Source: Betaproteobacteria bacterium (lineage in GTDB: Bacteria > Pseudomonadota > Gammaproteobacteria > Burkholderiales > WYBJ01). From it: a DNA stretch of 64,000 bases. Below are positions 1 through 8,533 of the stretch, piece after piece (positions within the stretch are counted from its first letter, which is position 1; each line of letters starts with the position of its first letter). The notes below the pieces were generated by a model. It was not told the DNA's origin. It saw nothing but the letters and a program-made list of their open reading frames with translations, and searched no databases. A program made the position numbers and the translations under genes. The DNA is taken from the NCBI GenBank assembly GCA_009377585.1, contig WHTS01000014.1:22796-86795 (forward strand), written 5' to 3'.

Positions 1-518
1 GGGGGCTGCGCCAGCGAGTGATGATTGCAATGGCGCTCATGTGCGGACCCGACCTGATGATCGCGGACGAGCCGACCACGGCGCTCGACGTGACGATCCA
101 GGCTCAGATCCTGCTCCTGCTCGCGCAATTGCGGCGCGAGTTCGGCATGGGATTGGTGCTGATCACGCATGACCTCGGGATCGTCGCAAGGGTGGCGGAC
201 CGCGTTGCCGTGATGTACGCCGGTCAGATCGTCGAGCAGGGCACCGCGGCCGAGATTTTCAGGCAGCCGCGCCATCCCTACACACGCGGCCTGATGGCGT
301 GCATTCCGGTGCCCGGCAAGGTCGCGCGCGGCAGCCCGCTCGGTTCCATCCCCGGGATGGTGCCCTCCTTGATCGGGAGCATGAGCGGGTGCAGCTTCCG
401 CAGCCGCTGCGGGTTCAGGCGCGAAGCATGCGAAGCCGAGGTCGCACTCGTCGAAGATTGGACAGGTCATGCGGCGCGCTGCATTCTGTCGCCCGATGAG
501 CTTGCGAGCGCGACATGA
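1..518 (+). CDS. ABC transporter ATP-binding protein, oligo/dipeptide-nickel type (DppD/OppD-like), 5' end outside window
   Basis: This is the C-terminal part of an importer ATPase that would energise uptake of peptides or a similar solute at the inner membrane. The visible frame opens inside the ABC signature (GLRQRV) and is followed by the Walker B segment [12 protein letters not shown], the H-loop histidine in LITHDLG, and the family's C-terminal region with paired cysteines ([10 protein letters not shown]). Walker A lies before base 1. The last codons overlap the start of the next gene in an ATGA arrangement, so the two ATPases are translationally coupled, as in dpp/opp operons. The permeases and binding protein must lie upstream of the window. 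The substrate cannot be read from this fragment. Confidence 0.9.
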   Translation, partial: GLRQRVMIAMALMCGPDLMIADEPTTALDVTIQAQILLLLAQLRREFGMGLVLITHDLGIVARVADRVAVMYAGQIVEQGTAAEIFRQPRHPYTRGLMACIPVPGKVARGSPLGSIPGMVPSLIGSMSGCSFRSRCGFRREACEAEVALVEDWTGHAARCILSPDELASAT

Positions 519-1513
519 CGGCACTGCTCGAGAGCCGCGACGCCGAATGCACTTTTCGTGTCGGCCGCGCACTTTTCCGCACGGCCCGCACGCTCAAGGC
601 GGTCAACGGCGTCAGCCTGCGCGTCGACAAGGGCGAAATCCTCGGCCTGGTCGGCGAATCGGGCTGCGGCAAGAGCACGCTCGCAAAAATGCTGCTGGGA
701 CTGCTGCAGCCGACCGCGGGCGAGATTCTGTTCGAGGGCCAGCCGCTGTACTCGATTCCGCGACTCGAGCGGGCAAGGCGGGTGCAGCCGATCTTTCAGG
801 ATCCGTATTCGTCGCTCAACCCGCGCCAGACGGTCGCCGACATCGTTTCGTTGCCGCTGCGCGTGCATGGCGTCGGCAGTTCGTCCGAGCAGAAGAAGCG
901 CGTAGCCGACATTCTCGATCTGGTCGGTCTCGCGCGCCGCTATGCCGACAGCTATCCGAACCAGCTCTCGGGCGGGCAGCGCCAGCGCGTGGCGATCGCG
1001 CGCGCCCTGGTAATGCGTCCGGAGCTGGTCATCTGCGACGAACCGACCTCCGCCCTCGATGTCTCGGTGCAGTCGCAGATCCTCAACTTGCTACTCGAAC
1101 TGCGCAAGGAGCTCGGCGTCACCTACATTCTGATCAGCCACAACCTGGCCGTTGTCGAGCATCTCGCAACCCGCGTGGCGGTGATGTACCTCGGGCGCAT
1201 CGTCGAGGAGAAGGATACCGAGAGCCTCTTTCGCCAGCCCGAGCACCCCTATACGCAGGCACTGCTCGATTCGGTCCTGACCCCCGAGCCCGGCCTCGGT
1301 ATTCCCGATTCGCAGCTCGGTGTTGCATTTCCGAACCCGATCGATCCGCCGGGCGGATGCGCATTCCATCCGCGCTGCCGGTTCGCACTGCCGCGCTGCT
1401 CCACCGAACCGCCGCTGCCGGCGCGCACGAACGGGGCGTTAATCGAGTGCCATTTGAGCGTCATATCTCGTCATCGAGGCCTACCGCCGAGCGCCAGTCC
1501 TTCTTTCCCTTGA
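515..1513 (+). CDS. ABC transporter ATP-binding protein, DppF/OppF-like
   Basis: This is the second ATPase of a peptide/nickel-type ABC importer, 332 residues, which is usual for the family. Walker [10 protein letters not shown] is at about residues 47-55, the Q-loop sits in PIFQDPYSS near 94-102, the signature LSGGQRQRV at 152-160 and Walker [12 protein letters not shown] at 173-183. The C-terminal oligopeptide-transporter extension with CAFHPRC is present. The ATG overlaps the stop of the upstream ATPase. The last 53 bp overlap the 3' end of the convergent tctA gene. The final 15 or so residues after IECHL are rich in Ser/Pro and probably run past the conserved end. The substrate is not determinable here. 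Confidence 0.92.
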   Translation: MTALLESRDAECTFRVGRALFRTARTLKAVNGVSLRVDKGEILGLVGESGCGKSTLAKMLLGLLQPTAGEILFEGQPLYSIPRLERARRVQPIFQDPYSSLNPRQTVADIVSLPLRVHGVGSSSEQKKRVADILDLVGLARRYADSYPNQLSGGQRQRVAIARALVMRPELVICDEPTSALDVSVQSQILNLLLELRKELGVTYILISHNLAVVEHLATRVAVMYLGRIVEEKDTESLFRQPEHPYTQALLDSVLTPEPGLGIPDSQLGVAFPNPIDPPGGCAFHPRCRFALPRCSTEPPLPARTNGALIECHLSVISRHRGLPPSASPSFP

Positions 1514-2984
1514 ACACCAGCGGCTTGATGGCGAGCAGGAATATCACGAACCCAGCCGCGAGCATCGTCGTCGCGATCGGCCGCTCGATGAATATGGCGT
1601 AGTCGCCGGCGCTCATCGACAACGACTGGCGCAGCGACAGCTCCAGCATCGGCGCGAGCACGAGACCCAGCGCCACCGGCGCAAGGTCGTAGCCGAACTT
1701 GCGCAGAACGTAGCCGATGACCCCCATGACGAGCAGGATCCACACGTCGGTGATGCTGTTGCTGACCGAGTAGGTGCCGAGGATGCAGAAGCACAGGATG
1801 CACGGATAGAGATAGCTGTAGGGGATGCGCAGCAGGTTGACGAAGACGCCCACCATCGGCAGGTTGAGGATGAGCAGGACGACGTTGCCGACGTACATGC
1901 TCGCCACGAATCCCCAGAAGAGCTCGGGCTGCTGCTGGATCAGCAGCGGTCCGGGCAGGACACCGTGCACCATGATGGCGGCGATCATCACTGCAGTGAT
2001 GGGGCTGGTGGGGATGCCGAGCGCCAACATCGGCACGAAAGCGCCGCTCGCCGCGCCGTTGTTGGCGGATTCCGGACCCGCCACGCCTTCGATCGCGCCT
2101 TTGCCGAAGCGCTCCGGAGTCTTCGACACGCGGCGCTCGATCCCGTAGGACACGAACGAGGCGATGATGTGCGCCGATCCCGGGATGATGCCGATCAGGA
2201 ACCCGAGCACGCTGCCGCGGCACACCGGACCGACCGAGCGCCGGAGCTCCTCGCGCGAGGGGACGAGATCGCGCAGCTTCGGCCGCTGAACGGGGGGCAT
2301 TGTCGTCGCGCCCGCGGTCAGCAGGATCTCCGAGACCCCAAACAGCCCCACTGCGACCGGCACGATTCCCACCCCGTCGCTCAGCTCGACCATACCGAAG
2401 TTGAAGCGCGTGTAGCCGCTCATGACATCGATGCCGATCATGCCGAGCATCAGCCCCGCTGCCGCCATCGCCAGCGTCTTCAGCGTCGAGCCCCCGCTCA
2501 TGTAGGCGAGGATGAATAGCCCCATCAGCAGCAGCGCCGTGTACTCCGGCGGCCCGAAACGCAGCGCCCACTGCGCCAGCGTCGGCGCGAGCAGCGTCAG
2601 CCCGATCACGCCGACCGTGCCGGCCACGAAAGAGCCGATCGCGGCGATGGCGAGCGCGGGTCCCGCGCGCCCGTTCTGGGTCATCGCGTAGCCGTCGACG
2701 CAGGTCATCACGGAGGCCGCTTCGCCCGGAATGCGCATCAGGATGGAGGTGGTCGAGCCGCCGTACATCGCGCCGTAATACACGCCAGCGAGCAGCACGA
2801 TTGCGATAATCGGGTTCAATCCGAACGTGGCCGGCAAGAGCAGACTGATGCCGGCGAGCGGCCCGAGCCCCGGCATCATGCCGACCAGCGTGCCGACGAG
2901 GCAGCCCGCGAAGGCGTAAACCAGGATCGATGGAGTGAGCGCAACCGAGAAGCCGAGCAGCAGCCCTTCCAGCGTCTCACCCAT
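1461..2984 (-). CDS. tctA: Tripartite tricarboxylate transporter permease TctA
   Basis: This is the large membrane subunit of a tripartite tricarboxylate transporter, which imports organic acids delivered by a periplasmic TctC receptor using the ion gradient. It has 507 residues, typical for TctA (about 500), is strongly hydrophobic throughout, and carries the family's glycine-rich segments such as GMMPGLGPLAGISLLLP near residue 35-52 and GIIPGSAHIIASFVSYG near 265. It follows tctC and tctB on the minus strand in the order tctC-tctB-tctA with a gap of 93 bp after tctB. It is the only TctA in the window, although five receptor genes are present, so other receptors may share it. The 3' end overlaps the convergent ABC ATPase gene by 53 bp. 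Confidence 0.95.
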   Translation of the reverse strand: MGETLEGLLLGFSVALTPSILVYAFAGCLVGTLVGMMPGLGPLAGISLLLPATFGLNPIIAIVLLAGVYYGAMYGGSTTSILMRIPGEAASVMTCVDGYAMTQNGRAGPALAIAAIGSFVAGTVGVIGLTLLAPTLAQWALRFGPPEYTALLLMGLFILAYMSGGSTLKTLAMAAAGLMLGMIGIDVMSGYTRFNFGMVELSDGVGIVPVAVGLFGVSEILLTAGATTMPPVQRPKLRDLVPSREELRRSVGPVCRGSVLGFLIGIIPGSAHIIASFVSYGIERRVSKTPERFGKGAIEGVAGPESANNGAASGAFVPMLALGIPTSPITAVMIAAIMVHGVLPGPLLIQQQPELFWGFVASMYVGNVVLLILNLPMVGVFVNLLRIPYSYLYPCILCFCILGTYSVSNSITDVWILLVMGVIGYVLRKFGYDLAPVALGLVLAPMLELSLRQSLSMSAGDYAIFIERPIATTMLAAGFVIFLLAIKPLVFKGKKDWRSAVGLDDEI

Positions 2985-3077
2985 CGACCCGCCGCTCTTG
3001 AAAGCTGAAACATGAAGCGTGCAACGGGGCGCCCTTCATTCTTTTGCCTTTCGCCTCCCGCCTTGCGTTTGCCGACG

Positions 3078-3578
3078 TCAAAAGCCCCATGGGCTCCGCG
3101 GCAGCGGCACGTGCAGCAGATCGCCGACGACGTAGAAAGAGCCGAAGCCGAATCCCAGCGCCACCAGCGCCACCGCGAGCGCGTTCTTGCGCTCGACCAC
3201 GCCCAGCAAGAAGATGAGAAGCGTGATCACCGTGATGCGATAGCCGAGCGGCTCGAGCAGCAGCGTCGCGCTAGCACAGGCCAGCACGACAACCACGGCA
3301 CGGGTCGCCTCGGGCCATTGCATGGCCGTGAGGCGCGAGGAGCGCGAGCCGCCGAGCGCGATCAGCAGGCCTATCGCTCCCAGAAAAATCGCCAGGGCGA
3401 GCGGCAAGTAGCCGGGTCCCGGCTCCGCAAGGGTGCCCAGAGGGTAGTCGCGATTCGCCCATGCCAGGTAAAGGGCGAGCGCGGTCAGCATCAATCCGGA
3501 GAACTGATCGCTGCGCAAACCCCCGGGCTTCTCCTCCGTGTCCGGCGCGCCCGCGCCTGTGTTCGGATTGCCGGTCAC
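3078..3578 (-). CDS. tctB: Tripartite tricarboxylate transporter small membrane subunit TctB
   Basis: This is the small, poorly conserved membrane subunit that pairs with TctA. It has 166 residues with four predicted membrane stretches (roughly residues 25-43, 57-77, 90-108 and 113-160), the usual TctB layout, and the early motif GLMLTALALYLAWANRDYPLG followed by GPGYLPLALAIFLGAIG, which is characteristic of the family. The start chosen is a GTG at 3578, 16 bp downstream of the tctC stop, which agrees with co-transcription. A cytoplasmic head of about 24 polar residues precedes the first helix. Confidence 0.9.
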   Translation of the reverse strand: MTGNPNTGAGAPDTEEKPGGLRSDQFSGLMLTALALYLAWANRDYPLGTLAEPGPGYLPLALAIFLGAIGLLIALGGSRSSRLTAMQWPEATRAVVVVLACASATLLLEPLGYRITVITLLIFLLGVVERKNALAVALVALGFGFGSFYVVGDLLHVPLPRSPWGF

Positions 3579-3594
3579 CGATTCTCGCTCACGG

Positions 3595-4572
3595 TCATTT
3601 CTTGGCGTCGACCTTGCCGACGATCTTCACCAGTCGCGCGAGACGCTTGGCGTCGGCCTCCCAATACTTGCCGAACTCGGGCGCATCCTTGTACTGCACG
3701 AGCGTGCCCACGCTCGCCATCGATTTCTTGAAGCCAGCATCCTCCACCGCCTTGCTCGCCGCGGCGCGCAGTGCCGTCAGCGCCGAGTCCGGGATGCCGC
3801 GCGGACCGACCAGGCCGGCCCAGATGTAATACTCGACGTCCTTGTAACCAAGCTCCCGGAACGTTGGAATGTCGGGATACGAGGGATGGCGGTCCGCGCC
3901 CCAGCTCACAATCGGGCGCACCTTTCCGGACTTGACGTGGCCGCTGATGGCCGCAGGCCCGCCCGCCGTCAACTCGACGTGGCCACCCAGCACCGCCGTG
4001 AGAGCCGGCCCGCCGCCGGTCGTCGGCAGGTGGCGTATCTTGACCTTCGAGGCGTACAGGAACATCTCCATCGGCATGTGCAGGGCGCCGTAGAGTCCGG
4101 ACGAGGAGAAGGTGAGCGCGTCCGGCTTCGCGCGCGCGAGCGCGACGAGATCCTGCAGCGATTTCACCGGCAGGGACGGATGCACGACCAGGATCGTGGG
4201 ATCCGCGCTGATCAGCGCGATCGGCACGAATTGGTCGAGCGAGTACGCGGGCTTGCGGTTGAACAGCTCATCGGCGGCCGGGATCACCGAGATGCTCGAG
4301 AGCGCCATCAGAATGGTGTAGCCATCGGGCTTGGAGTTCGCCGTAACCGCATTACCCACCGCTCCGCCCGCCCCGGGCCGGTTGGTGATCGTCACTGGCT
4401 GCCCCAGTACCTTTTCCATCGCCGCGGCGGTCGGCCGGGCGGTGGTATCGGCGACGCCGCCCGGCGGAAACGCGACCACCATGGTGATCGGGCGACTCGG
4501 AAACCGCTCCTGCGCGGTCGCGACCAGCGCAAACGCCGCCAATGCTGCTCCCATCAGAGAACGCGTGCTCAT
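3595..4572 (-). CDS. tctC: Bug/TctC family tripartite tricarboxylate transporter receptor
   Basis: This is a periplasmic solute-binding protein of the Bug family, 325 residues, first gene of a tctCBA operon. A signal peptide (about residues 1-20, ending near LVATAQ) precedes the mature start ERFPSRPITMVVAFPPGGVADTTARP; the PPGGxxD loop is the ligand-binding signature of Bug receptors that bind carboxylates or amides. The ATG at 4572 has a very strong ribosome binding site (GGAGGAGG about 5 bases upstream). A palindrome of LacI type lies about 62 bp upstream (4634-4653). The ligand cannot be inferred from sequence alone; Bug proteins differ widely in substrate. Confidence 0.93.
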   Translation of the reverse strand: MSTRSLMGAALAAFALVATAQERFPSRPITMVVAFPPGGVADTTARPTAAAMEKVLGQPVTITNRPGAGGAVGNAVTANSKPDGYTILMALSSISVIPAADELFNRKPAYSLDQFVPIALISADPTILVVHPSLPVKSLQDLVALARAKPDALTFSSSGLYGALHMPMEMFLYASKVKIRHLPTTGGGPALTAVLGGHVELTAGGPAAISGHVKSGKVRPIVSWGADRHPSYPDIPTFRELGYKDVEYYIWAGLVGPRGIPDSALTALRAAASKAVEDAGFKKSMASVGTLVQYKDAPEFGKYWEADAKRLARLVKIVGKVDAKK

Positions 4573-4633
4573 GGATCCTCCTCCCCCGTGCTGTAATCAC
4601 TTTGCGTCCGGCATGCGCGCCGGGCGTTCTTGG

Positions 4634-4653
4634 TCAGGTAATCGCTTACCTGG
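4634..4653. promoter_or_regulatory. Candidate LacI-family operator upstream of tctC
   Basis: The site reads CAGGTAA-TCGC-TTACCTG, a perfect 7+7 bp inverted repeat with a 4 bp centre, so the core GGTAATCGCTTACC is symmetric around a central CG. That geometry is the one known for LacI/PurR-family operators. It stands about 62 bp before the tctC start, where a repressor could control the transporter. No LacI-family gene is in the window, so the regulator is unidentified. Confidence 0.5.
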
Positions 4654-4671
4654 GCGTCATTCTATCGCGGC

Positions 4672-4869
4672 CTATCGAGCTTTCGAAAAATGCTTGACGC
4701 TCGATTCCCTCACTTGCAGTGCGCGCATCGGCATACAGGCCGATGCCGTTCGACCGGCGCGGACCATGATCCGCGAATTCCCGGCCTCACCCCCCAGCCC
4801 CTCTCCCGGAGGGAGAGGGGAGCGTCCAGCGCTAAAAGGGTTGTCGCCCATTTAGCGAATTCTCAATAG
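4672..4869 (+). repeat. Interspersed hairpin element copy A (CTATYGA family) with internal insertion
   Basis: Copy A of a short interspersed element with imperfect terminal inverted repeats: CTATCGAGCTTTCG at the left and CGAATTCTCAATAG at the right. Inside are a conserved C-rich/G-rich hairpin (CCCCTCTCCC / GGGAGAGGGG) and, just before the right end, a second hairpin with arms CGCTAAAAGGG and CCCATTTAGCG around a TTGTCG loop. About 77 bp (ttgcagtgcgcgcatcggc onward) are inserted after position 4712 relative to copy D, and the same inserted sequence recurs within copy C. It lies between tctC and the opine-dehydrogenase-like gene. No coding frame was recognised in the element. Confidence 0.75.
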
Positions 4870-4943
4870 AGCGGTGTGCCGCGAGCACGCGGTTGTGCAG
4901 CTCGCTGATTCCCTCGATCATGCGCGGGCGAAGGCTGGCCTCT

Positions 4944-6059
4944 TCAGCGTGAGCCGAACGTCCGCTGCTTCACTGCCGCCGGCGTGCCGTCGAGGTCCAT
5001 GTCCGCGAGCGATGGCCCGCACTGCCACGGATCGACGCCGAGCAGAACGCCGAGGATCTGCGCGAACGCGCGGTGCAGCGGGACCGCGATCCCCGCCTGA
5101 TCGGCAAGCTGCACGCACGGCACGATGGCGTAGGGCAGATCGTCCCCTGTCCACGCGCGCCAGATGTCGGGCTGAAACGCAGGGAAAGACTTGTACACGG
5201 GATTCTGCATCGCTTCGTAGAAGGTGCTGCTCGTGTAGCCGTAGTACTGCTCGATCGCCTTCGCCATCGGCGTGTGCGCGACGCCGTAGGCCTCGCACAC
5301 GAGCTTGCGCTCGGCGTCGAGCGCGTCGCCGAGCACGCCCGCCGCCGGCACGACGCCCTCCTGGTAGAAGCCGAACTTCCTGCCCTCGAGTTTCGCGCGC
5401 TCCATCGCGCCGACGTTCGGCAGCACCATCGCCGGGTGCACGATCAGGTTCAGGTTCTCGAGCCCGGTCTGGAGCACCGAAGACGCCGCCTCGAAATAGG
5501 GGAACAGGGGCTTCAGGACTGCGAGCGCCTCGCCCGACCGAGAAGCCGGCACCGTCGCAATCTGAATCCCCTTGCGCAGCCCCCTGGGCGTCACCACCGC
5601 GCCGTCGATCCGCGCAGCATGTGTCGGCGCGGGCGCTTCGGTCACGAGCACGTCGTCGCGACCCGCTTTGCGCAGCAGCGGCGTCAAGCGCGCGGCCGGC
5701 CAGTACCCGTGGCTTTGAACGTGCACGACGGCGCCGCGCGCGAGCTCGGGAATCATGGCGCTGAACTTGTCTTCGAGCTGGTGCATGTCGACTTCGATCA
5801 GCACGACCTCGGCATCCTTCAGCGCCTCGGCAGTGGTGTCGCAGATCCTGTCGAGCTTTGCAAAGCCGGTTTTCCTGGAGATGAGGTGCTTGGGATCGCC
5901 TTCGACGGTGAAGCCTCCGGCCTTGCGCACTGCCGGAAGCTGATCCTTCTGCTCCGCAAACACCGCATAGCGAACCTCGTGACCCGACAGCGCGAGATCC
6001 GACGCGCACACGGCACCGATCGCACGCGCGGTATTGCCGATGACTGCGACTTTCGACAT
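4944..6059 (-). CDS. NAD/NADP octopine/nopaline dehydrogenase family protein
   Basis: This 371-residue protein has the two-domain layout of opine dehydrogenases: an N-terminal Rossmann domain and a C-terminal helical domain with the family segment NLNLIVHPAMVLPNVG near residue 205. Opine dehydrogenases reductively join an amino acid and a keto acid, or run in reverse on opines. The dinucleotide loop reads VIGNTARAIGAVCASDLAL, which departs from the usual GxGxxG spacing, so cofactor binding may be altered. The conserved histidine within IVHPAM is kept. The ATG at 6059 follows GGAGTAA-like purines. The 5' flank carries a decayed ridA gene and element copy B. The substrate is unknown, and a general 2-ketoacid/ketopantoate-type reductase is the alternative. 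Confidence 0.8.
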   Translation of the reverse strand: MSKVAVIGNTARAIGAVCASDLALSGHEVRYAVFAEQKDQLPAVRKAGGFTVEGDPKHLISRKTGFAKLDRICDTTAEALKDAEVVLIEVDMHQLEDKFSAMIPELARGAVVHVQSHGYWPAARLTPLLRKAGRDDVLVTEAPAPTHAARIDGAVVTPRGLRKGIQIATVPASRSGEALAVLKPLFPYFEAASSVLQTGLENLNLIVHPAMVLPNVGAMERAKLEGRKFGFYQEGVVPAAGVLGDALDAERKLVCEAYGVAHTPMAKAIEQYYGYTSSTFYEAMQNPVYKSFPAFQPDIWRAWTGDDLPYAIVPCVQLADQAGIAVPLHRAFAQILGVLLGVDPWQCGPSLADMDLDGTPAAVKQRTFGSR

Positions 6060-6232
6060 GCAATTACTCCATTGAAAACGCCGTCATTTGCGGAATCTGG
6101 CGCGAGCGCGAAGCGATCCCGCATCCGGGGTGACTTCTCGGCAGCTCAGGAACGGATTCTGGCATACGCCAGGGCCTGGAGAAAGTTGACCGCAAATGGG
6201 ACGGCCGTAAACGGGAACAGACCTCGATGGCC

Positions 6233-6475
6233 GAACAGACGAACGGGTGCTTCGATTATTGATCGTTCCGTATTGGACGACAGTCCAATACGGACGCGAC
6301 GCTCCCCTCTCCCCCCGGGAGAGGGGTTGGGGGTGAGGGACGAGCGTGTCATGGAATAGGGAACGCTCGATAGATCGGGGCGGCGCTCCAGGCCCTGGGC
6401 GCTGCGCTCGAGCATGTCGTTCGCATCACCGCCTGGCCGACGCGACCGGACGAGTACGCCGAGTACGCGTCCACG
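6233..6475 (+). pseudogene. ridA-family gene relic interrupted by element copy B
   Basis: Bases 6233-6256 encode EQTNGCFD and 6374-6472 encode IGAALQALGAALEHVVRITAW...DEYAEYAS. In the intact RidA protein at 10676-11035 these two segments are adjacent (EQTNGCFDQIETALRALGG...HVVRITAW). The left part matches the intact copy at 21 of 24 bases. The 117 bp between them are element copy B, so the repeat sits inside a former ridA gene, missing only about one codon at the junction. Upstream bases 6199-6232 keep faint, frame-disrupted similarity. The relic ends at about 6475, where it joins antisense to the 3' end of the serine hydrolase gene. Confidence 0.75.
6257..6373 (-). repeat. Interspersed hairpin element copy B (CTATYGA family), inserted in ridA relic
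   Basis: This is a compact 117 bp copy in reverse orientation. It starts TATTGATCGTTCC and ends GGGAACGCTCGATAG, giving terminal inverted repeats of about 13 bp. The variable hairpin has a perfect 11 bp stem (CCGTATTGGAC / GTCCAATACGG) with loop GACA, TGTC on the other strand. The conserved hairpin is CCCCTCTC / GAGAGGGG. It lies exactly between the two halves of a ridA-like coding sequence. It also contains the stop codon of the minus-strand serine hydrolase gene at 6349-6351. Confidence 0.8.
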
Positions 6476-7491
6476 ACGCCGACGATCTCCTCCAGCAAGC
6501 GGTGCAGTTGGTTGCGGTAGCCGGATCGACCGGCGGGATGTTTGTCGTCCGAAGTCATCACGACGCTAAGCGCCAGCGACGGTACGATATAGAGCATCTG
6601 CCCGCCGTAGCCATAGGCATAATGCACGGCGTGCTCACCGACGCGCCGGTGAAACCAACCGTAGCCGTAGCCGTCGCCGGTGAAGCGAGAGTGGGTGCGA
6701 ATCGTCCAGGACAGCTCGATCCACTCGGGTGAGATCAATGGCTTGCCTGCCGCCGTCCTGCCGCCATTGCGATAGAGCTCGCCGAAGGCCAGCAGCGATC
6801 TCGTGCTCATCGCCATCTGGTTGCCGCCGATATAAATGCCCTGCGGATCGCGCTCCCACGCAGCGATCGAGAAGTCCTCGAGCGGGCCCAGCCAATCGCG
6901 GGCGAGCTGCAGCGTGGAGCGGCCGCTCACCCGCGTGAGAATGGCCGAAAGCAGATGGGTGGAGCCCGTGGAATAGAGCATCTGTCCACCGGGGTCGTCG
7001 ACGAAGGGCCAGGCCAGTGCCGTGCGCACCCAATTGCCGCTCGATACCCATCGCCCGTAGTTCACACCCGAGGTACGCTGAAGGCCCGCCTGCATGGACA
7101 GCAAGTGACCGATGGTGATCCGCGCCAAGCGAGGATCGGGCTTGGCCGGCAGCTCGTTCCTGAGCAGCGGCGCGATTTTCTGCTCGGTCCCTTCCAGCAG
7201 GCCCTTGGCGATGGCAATGCCCACGAGCGCCGAAATGACCGCCTTCGACACCGACTTGATGTTGGTCGGCGCGCTCAGCGAAGTACCGCGGTAGCCGCGT
7301 TCAGCAAGGGTGGCGCCGTTGTGCGCGACGATGACCGTCTTGAGAGGATCGAGTGCCGCAGCGCGCTCGAAAATCTGCGCGAGGGCCGTTGCGGTCGGTT
7401 TCCCGACCGATCGAGCCCGACTTCGAGAAGCGACGGCTAGCGGCGCGAAGAGCAAGGTAACGGCGGAGATGAGTATCGAGCGCCTATCCAC
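6349..7491 (-). CDS. Beta-lactamase-fold serine hydrolase with Tat-like leader and non-native C-terminus
   Basis: This is a class C beta-lactamase/penicillin-binding-fold hydrolase of the EstB/6-aminohexanoate-dimer hydrolase kind. The catalytic SxxK is SVSK, the second motif tyrosine lies in YSTGSTH, and a third-motif-like segment is around GYGYGWF. The GTG start at 7491 gives 380 residues beginning MDRRSILISAVTLLFAPLAVA, a leader with paired arginines that suggests Tat export; no strong ribosome site was seen and the frame stays open further upstream, so the start is uncertain. The recognisable hydrolase fold ends near LHRLLEEIV. The final 43 or so residues read antisense through the ridA relic and into element copy B, so they are acquired sequence. 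The substrate is unknown. Confidence 0.75.
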   Translation of the reverse strand: MDRRSILISAVTLLFAPLAVASRSRARSVGKPTATALAQIFERAAALDPLKTVIVAHNGATLAERGYRGTSLSAPTNIKSVSKAVISALVGIAIAKGLLEGTEQKIAPLLRNELPAKPDPRLARITIGHLLSMQAGLQRTSGVNYGRWVSSGNWVRTALAWPFVDDPGGQMLYSTGSTHLLSAILTRVSGRSTLQLARDWLGPLEDFSIAAWERDPQGIYIGGNQMAMSTRSLLAFGELYRNGGRTAAGKPLISPEWIELSWTIRTHSRFTGDGYGYGWFHRRVGEHAVHYAYGYGGQMLYIVPSLALSVVMTSDDKHPAGRSGYRNQLHRLLEEIVGVVDAYSAYSSGRVGQAVMRTTCSSAAPRAWSAAPIYRAFPIP

Positions 7492-7555
7492 GGATCGACC
7501 GGCATCCGGCTGCGAAACGACTGGCAGTTTAACCGGGCCGCGGCTTGTTGGCCGA

Positions 7556-8533
7556 TCACTGGCGCTTGATGCCCGCCGCCTTGATGACTTTGCCCCACTT
7601 GTCGATTTCGTGGCGTATGAACGCGGCGTACTCCTCGGGCGTGGTCCCGAGTATCTCCGCGCCGAGGCTCTCCAGGAGCTTGCGCACATCGGGCTCGTTC
7701 AACGCGCGGATCGTCGCCTTGTGCAGCCGCTGCAGGATGGGGCGCGGCGTCCCGGCCGGCGCCGACAGCCCCCACCAGCTCGTGACCTCGTATCCCGGCA
7801 CGCCGCTCTCCGCAACGGTCGGGAGCTTTGGCGCAGCCGGAGAGCGCTTCAGGCCAGTCGTCGCCAACCCGTTCAGCTTGCCGGCGCGAACATGGCGAAT
7901 GACCGTCGGCACGTTGCCGAAGTAGAGCGATATCTCGCCCGCGAGCAGCGCCACCATCCCCGGGCCGCCGCCCTTGTAGGGAAGGTGCACCCACTTCACC
8001 TGGGTCATGTACTGGAACAGCTCCGCGGACAGGTGCACCGAAGTGCCGATCCCGGACGACCCGTAGTTGACCTTCCCCGGGTTCGCCTTGGAGTAGGAAA
8101 TGAGCTCGCTAACGCTACGCGGCGGAAACGACGGGTGGGTAGCCAGCAGGTTCGAACCCCTGCCGATCTGAGTGATGAACTCGAAGTCGCGGATCGAATC
8201 GTAGCTCAGGTTATCGATGAGCGAGGGATTGGTGGTGTGGCCCGGCGCATTCATCAGGATCGTGTATCCGTCGGGTTTCGCCTGCGCGGCCAGCGCGGTG
8301 GCTATCGACGTGTTGGCGCCGCCGCGATTGTCGACCACGACCTGTTGGCCAAGGTATTCGGTGAGCTTGGGCGCGATGAGGCGCGCGACGATGTTGTTGC
8401 TGCCGCCCGGTGGGAAGCCGATGATGAAGCGAATCGGCTTGCTCGGGTAATTCTCCTGGGCTCCCGCGGTGACGCAATACGCTGCGGCGAACGATAGCGC
8501 CAACACGGCGCCAATCCGCTTGTGAACAATCAT
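7556..8533 (-). CDS. Bug/TctC family substrate-binding protein
   Basis: This is a second Bug-type periplasmic receptor, 325 residues. The ATG at 8533 gives a leader MIVHKRIGAVLALSFAAAYCVTAGA followed by ENYPSKPIRFIIGFPPGGSNNIVAR, with the conserved PPGG ligand loop. An upstream open frame adds about 66 residues but lacks a leader, so it was not used. There is no permease next to it. It is transcribed divergently from another Bug gene across a 480 bp gap, and the serine hydrolase gene follows it. Orphan Bug receptors are common in Burkholderiales, and the ligand is unknown. Confidence 0.92.
   Translation of the reverse strand: MIVHKRIGAVLALSFAAAYCVTAGAQENYPSKPIRFIIGFPPGGSNNIVARLIAPKLTEYLGQQVVVDNRGGANTSIATALAAQAKPDGYTILMNAPGHTTNPSLIDNLSYDSIRDFEFITQIGRGSNLLATHPSFPPRSVSELISYSKANPGKVNYGSSGIGTSVHLSAELFQYMTQVKWVHLPYKGGGPGMVALLAGEISLYFGNVPTVIRHVRAGKLNGLATTGLKRSPAAPKLPTVAESGVPGYEVTSWWGLSAPAGTPRPILQRLHKATIRALNEPDVRKLLESLGAEILGTTPEEYAAFIRHEIDKWGKVIKAAGIKRQ

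Noticed and set aside
4832..4922. Short minus-strand reading MIEGISELHNRVLAAHRSIENS next to element copy A
   Set aside because: It looks protein-like and could be a gene start cut by the element, but 29 codons without similarity are not enough to annotate.
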